From: Candidatus Sericytochromatia bacterium S15B-MN24 CBMW_12
Lineage (GTDB): Bacteria > Cyanobacteriota > Sericytochromatia > S15B-MN24 > UBA4093
Length of the DNA stretch: 64,000 bases
NCBI GenBank assembly: GCA_002083825.1
Contig: DAZV01000027.1
Coordinates: 1-64,000 of the forward strand
Direction: 5' to 3'
In this document: positions 60,652-64,000 of the stretch, in pieces
Layout: each line of letters begins with the position of its first letter
Numbering within the stretch: the first letter of the stretch is position 1
The notes under the pieces: generated by a model
Databases searched by the model: none
Seen by the model: the letters and a program-made list of their open reading frames with translations, nothing else
What the model was told of the DNA's origin: nothing
Made by a program: the position numbers and the translations under genes

Positions 60652-61611
60652 ATGCTGCGTCTGAGAAAACCCCGCCCAAAACCGGAGCCCCCGCGCGATG
60701 TCCCCGCCAAGGACGCGGGCGACATGCAGAGTCTCGCCAAGCGGATTCGGCGGCTCGAGGTCAAGACCACCCGCCTGGTCAGCAATATCTTCGGCGGGGA
60801 GTACCGCTCCGTCTTCAAGGGGCGGGGAATCGACTTCGACGAGGTGCGCGAGTACGAGGAAGGCGACGACGTCCGGTTGATCGACTGGAACGTGACGGCC
60901 CGCATGGACCGGCTCTTCGTCAAGAAGTACGTCGAGGAGCGGGAGTTGACCCTGATGCTTCTGGTCGACGTCTCGGCGAGCCTGGATTTCGGGTCGGTCG
61001 ATCGGCTCAAGCGGGAGCTCGCCGCGGAGTTCGCGGCCGCGATTGCCCTTTCCGCCCTCCAGAACGGCGATCGCGTCGGGCTGTATCTTTTCAGCGATCG
61101 CCCCGAGCGCTTCTACCCCGCCAAGCGCGGACGCCCCCACGTCCTCAAGCTGATCCGGGAGTTGCTGGCCCAGCAGTCGAGCGGCAGGACGTCTTATCCC
61201 CTGTCGCTCGACTACTTCCAGAAGGTCGTCAAGCATCGCTCGGTGATCTTTCTGCTTTCGGACTTTCTCTCGCTCGACTTCGAGGCGCCGCTCAAGGGGC
61301 TCTGCGCCAAGCACGACGTGATCGCCGTGACGCTCATGGACCCCCGCGAGCGGGAACTTCCGGACGTCGGCTTCATCGAGGTGGTCGATCCCGAGTCGGG
61401 GGAGGCCATGATCATCGACACCGGGGATTCCCGGGTTCGAGACGGCTACGCCGGGCGGGCCCGAGAGCTCGCCGACAAACGCTCGGCTATCTTTCGTTCG
61501 CTCGGAGTCGATGAGCTGATGCTCCGGACCGATCAGTCGTACATCAAGCCCTTGGCCCAGTTCTTCGAGCGCCGGGCGCGGCGTCAGGTCCGGCGCCGGA
61601 GGGCGACATGA
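60652..61611 (+). CDS. DUF58 domain protein
   Basis: 319 aa. GEYRSVFKGRGIDFDEVREYEEGDDVRLIDWNVTAR (residues about 48-85) is the DUF58 signature, and LLVDVSASLDFG is a degenerate VWA-type metal site (DxSxS). DUF58 proteins partner MoxR ATPases. The normal upstream MoxR gene lies 2 kb away beyond motAB. TATGCT lies only about 10 bases before the ATG, so a leaderless or unmapped start is possible. The stop overlaps the next ATG (ATGA), coupling it to the LptD-like gene. Confidence 0.92.
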   Translation: MLRLRKPRPKPEPPRDVPAKDAGDMQSLAKRIRRLEVKTTRLVSNIFGGEYRSVFKGRGIDFDEVREYEEGDDVRLIDWNVTARMDRLFVKKYVEERELTLMLLVDVSASLDFGSVDRLKRELAAEFAAAIALSALQNGDRVGLYLFSDRPERFYPAKRGRPHVLKLIRELLAQQSSGRTSYPLSLDYFQKVVKHRSVIFLLSDFLSLDFEAPLKGLCAKHDVIAVTLMDPRERELPDVGFIEVVDPESGEAMIIDTGDSRVRDGYAGRARELADKRSAIFRSLGVDELMLRTDQSYIKPLAQFFERRARRQVRRRRAT

Positions 61612-63350
61612 GGCGGATCTTGCTGCTCGGGACAGCCTTGCTGGCGCTCGGACTGCCGCTATCGGCGCTGTCGGCGGTGGCCCAGCAGCTGCCGGCGCCG
61701 CCGGAAGACGACTGCGGCTGCGATCCTCCGGCCGCCAAGCGCTCCTCTCTTCAAGGGGGGGCGGAGACCGTGCAGCTGGGCCAGCCCGAAGGCCGGGTGC
61801 CGGCCACGATGGTCGTGGAGCGCGATGGTGCAATCCTGCGCCTGGAAGCCGACACGATCGCGGGCATGCTCGACGACGGCCCCCTGGAAGCCCAGGGCGG
61901 GGTGGTGGCGACTTACGGGGATCTGAGGCTGCAAGCGGATTGGCTGCGCTTCGATCGCCTGACCGGAGAAGGGCTCGCATCGGGCTCGGTGAGCCTGAGC
62001 CGTCCGCCTCATCGGCTCCTGGCGGAGTCGCTCGTCTTCGACCTGGACGCGGGGACGGCGGAGGCCTCGCGCTGGCGCGGCTGGATCGAAGGCCAGGTGC
62101 AGGCGGAGGGGCGCTTGCTCACGATGAACGCCTCGCGCTCGGTGGCTTACGACGTCTCGCTGAGCCCCTGTCTCGCCGAGGATCCGGGTTACCGCTTCGA
62201 CTTCGCCGAGCTGGAATGGGTTTCCCTGCCGGGTGGCGACAGCTTATCGGGGTGGAACTCGATTCTGCGCTTGAGCGGCCTGCCGGTCTTCTGGCTACCC
62301 TACTTTCAGACCACATTCTCCGGGGGGGGGGGCGAGGCCAAGGGGCCCAAGATTCGCCACCGGCTTCGGGGGGGGTACGACGGCTTCGACGGGTTTTACC
62401 TGACCACGTCGGGCGACTACGAGCTCGCGCCCGGCTGGACCGGCAACGTGCCCATCCGGGCGACCGCCCAGCGGGGCGTCACGCTGGGAATCGAGCAGCG
62501 GCTGCCGCTGGAGGTTGCCGAGGGGCGTCTCGACGCGTTCTACACGACCCCGTTCCCCGGAAACGTGCAGGACTTCCTTCCGGGGCCCCGCGTCAACCTT
62601 TCGTTCTTGCGGGACCTTCCCGGCGGCTCGGGGGGACTGAGCATGGGCTACCGGGTGGACGTGGGCAATCCGTTCCGGATCGGTCCCACCCCTTTTCTCA
62701 GCAGCCGGCCGGTATCGCGGTTTCCCGAGTTCTCTTACGCCGGTATCTCGCGCCAGGCGGGGCCGCTTCGCTGGTCTCCGTCGGCGCGCCTGGGCTACCT
62801 CGTCGAGGAAGGGGGGGCGTCTTCGCCCCTGGCGGAGCTGGCCTTGGGCGGCGGGGGGCCGGAATTCTGGTTGCCGGGTGGGATTCGCGTGGGGACGTTC
62901 GGATCGCTGAGGGGGAACGCCTATCGCGAGCTTTCTGGCGCGGAGCGTGCCGCGGGCGGGGGGTTCCTGGGGCGGATGGCCCGGGGCGTCGGTCAGGCGG
63001 GGCTATCGGCCTCCACCGAGTTATGGGGATTTCAGCTGGGAGGCTCGGCGGAGCTGGTGCGGGTGGTCTCGGGGACGCCCAACAGCCCGGTGGGCACGCC
63101 TTTCGCTCATGACGCGATCGCCTCTCAGGATCGGCTGTCGGGAGGCGCCCGCCGCCATCTCTACGGTCCTCTGAGCGGGGCGGCGAGCGCCGTTCTGGCG
63201 CAGCCCCACGATGCCCGAGGGAGCCTCGGCTGGGTCACCTCGGACGTCGGGCTGAGCCTGAGCTACGAGGTCAACTGCGTGGGCGTTCACTTCAACTACC
63301 AGCCTCTGATCAAGGGCTGGAGCTTCTCGTACGTCGTGACGAGCTTCTAG
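61608..63350 (+). CDS. LptD/OstA-like outer-membrane protein
   Basis: 580 aa. A signal peptide (MRRILLLGTALLALGLPLS) is followed by an OstA-type beta-jellyroll (LRLEADTIAGMLDDGPLEAQGGVVATYGDLRLQADWL is the hallmark pattern, residues 75-130) and a C-terminal half rich in alternating beta strands, fitting a barrel that inserts lipopolysaccharide or lipids. Shorter than E. coli LptD (784 aa). Cysteines occur near the N-terminus (DDCGCD) and as CLAED and VNCVGVHF. The gene contains an 11-G tract at 62322-62332 and a further eight-G tract. It overlaps the DUF58 gene by 4 nt. Confidence 0.75.
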   Translation: MRRILLLGTALLALGLPLSALSAVAQQLPAPPEDDCGCDPPAAKRSSLQGGAETVQLGQPEGRVPATMVVERDGAILRLEADTIAGMLDDGPLEAQGGVVATYGDLRLQADWLRFDRLTGEGLASGSVSLSRPPHRLLAESLVFDLDAGTAEASRWRGWIEGQVQAEGRLLTMNASRSVAYDVSLSPCLAEDPGYRFDFAELEWVSLPGGDSLSGWNSILRLSGLPVFWLPYFQTTFSGGGGEAKGPKIRHRLRGGYDGFDGFYLTTSGDYELAPGWTGNVPIRATAQRGVTLGIEQRLPLEVAEGRLDAFYTTPFPGNVQDFLPGPRVNLSFLRDLPGGSGGLSMGYRVDVGNPFRIGPTPFLSSRPVSRFPEFSYAGISRQAGPLRWSPSARLGYLVEEGGASSPLAELALGGGGPEFWLPGGIRVGTFGSLRGNAYRELSGAERAAGGGFLGRMARGVGQAGLSASTELWGFQLGGSAELVRVVSGTPNSPVGTPFAHDAIASQDRLSGGARRHLYGPLSGAASAVLAQPHDARGSLGWVTSDVGLSLSYEVNCVGVHFNYQPLIKGWSFSYVVTSF

Positions 63351-63417
63351 GAGCCGACGACCCAAGCTGGTCTGCTGCTTACGCGCGCCGAATCTCCTAG
63401 GATGGGAGGGTTTCCTC

Positions 63418-63729
63418 ATGAGCAAAAGGAGGGCATCGATGGATCGCGATCGCATGGACGCCTCGAAGGAAGCGTCCCGGGAGGCCTCGTTGAGCGCGGA
63501 TTCGAACGCGGACAGGCCCCAGGATGTCGGGGTGAGCACGGTTCTCGACGCGGTGGAGGGTTGCGCCTTCCCCGTGAAGCGGGAGGAGCTGATCGCCGCG
63601 CGCGGCGAGCGGGACATCGAGCTGAGGGGGGGCTCGCGCGAGAAGCTGAGGGTCGTGCTCTTGAGGTCGGATGCCGAGGAGTTCCTTTCGGTGACCGATC
63701 TGGTCCAGAAAATCTCGGGATTGGCATAA
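63418..63729 (+). CDS. Small DUF2795-like protein
   Basis: 103 aa. After a charged, Ser/Asp-rich start of about 38 residues, VSTVLDAVEGCAFPVKREELIAA resembles DUF2795, whose members read v..aL.G..FPasK.eLi..A and end in an FxspxDV helix; here FLSVTDLVQKI. GGAGGG lies 7 nt before the ATG. The domain's biochemical role is not known to me. It stands alone. Confidence 0.65.
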   Translation: MSKRRASMDRDRMDASKEASREASLSADSNADRPQDVGVSTVLDAVEGCAFPVKREELIAARGERDIELRGGSREKLRVVLLRSDAEEFLSVTDLVQKISGLA

Positions 63730-64000
63730 ACAAGCGGTCTGCGCGCTACGCTCGGCCCGCTCCGGGGTAGAATAGAGTGAGCGCCTAACGGAAGCCTGTC
63801 TCAGCGCCAACCCGGCAGTAGCTGTGTACCCGGCATGAGCTGCAAACTCGGCGTCAGCCGCGTATCTGGTTAGCCGCATATCTGCCATGAGCCGCATGGC
63901 GTATCGGGCATTCGCCGCTGATGACGGGCATGATCCGCTTGTGGCATGGTAGGCGCCGCGGCGCCGGCGGCCACCATGCGACGGTTTCCGTTGGATGCCT
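63730..64000. other. Window end, no gene seen
   Basis: A TAGAAT -10-like element at 63768-63773 may serve a gene beyond the window. From about 63800 the sequence is made of loosely repeated words (GCCGCATATCTG, CATGAGCCGCATGG, GGCATGA) without a sustained reading frame. GGCGCCGCGGCGCC-type palindromic sequence lies near 63951-63968. Confidence 0.3.

Overview
The window looks like a chromosomal segment of a GC-rich, diderm, motile bacterium. An LptD/OstA-like outer-membrane protein, a Wza-type export porin and a MotA/MotB stator pair point to two membranes and a flagellum. The octamer GCGATCGC, the HIP1 palindrome typical of cyanobacterial genomes, occurs at least twenty times by eye. A non-photosynthetic cyanobacterial relative (Sericytochromatia/Melainabacteria type) is therefore a reasonable but unproven guess. 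No tRNA, rRNA, CRISPR array or intact insertion sequence was recognised.

Layout. 0-5.9 kb is a patchwork: a HicA-like remnant, an unknown 347-aa gene, a decayed AAA+ ATPase beside a duplicated epimerase 3' end, a sugar epimerase, a two-gene nucleotidyltransferase-fold module (copy 1) and a PfkB sugar kinase. 6.2-32.2 kb is one 26-kb exopolysaccharide/O-antigen cluster, entirely on the minus strand and read from the Wza-like porin towards wecC. It holds an initiating sugar-phosphate transferase, gmd and fcl (GDP-L-fucose), a Wzz-like co-polymerase without a kinase domain, a Wzx flippase, a Wzy-like polymerase and five glycosyltransferases. It also has two membrane acyltransferases, a pyruvyl transferase, an AsnB amidotransferase, a two-domain dehydrogenase, a heparinase-like lyase and WecC. 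Together these would make, decorate, flip, polymerise and export a fucose- and uronic-acid-containing polymer.

32.3-39.4 kb is a toxin-antitoxin/defence-like island: an AlbA_2-type DNA-binding protein, a Fic protein, fragments of HigA, HipA, possibly HipB and a second AlbA_2 gene, a TPR protein, and copy 2 of the two-gene nucleotidyltransferase module. 39.4-42.3 kb is a large UvrD-like helicase with an apparent RelE-fold N-terminus and ankyrin-like repeats.

42.6-63.7 kb is mostly housekeeping: the condensin operon smc-scpA-scpB, a DUF559 protein, a PRC-barrel/HHH protein and gltX. These are followed by an unusual translationally coupled trio (repeat protein with a transglutaminase-like domain, protein kinase, TPR protein), an M14 carboxypeptidase lipoprotein, and a MoxR/DUF58 pair split by an antiparallel motAB operon. 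DUF58 overlaps an LptD-like gene carrying an 11-G tract.

The strongest candidate for an undescribed system is the two-gene module present twice (3300-4842 and 37319-38811). In each copy a small nucleotidyltransferase-fold protein is translationally coupled to a roughly 310-aa protein of unknown function, and both copies sit among toxin-antitoxin debris. Intergenic regions carry several families of dispersed G/C-run palindromic repeats.
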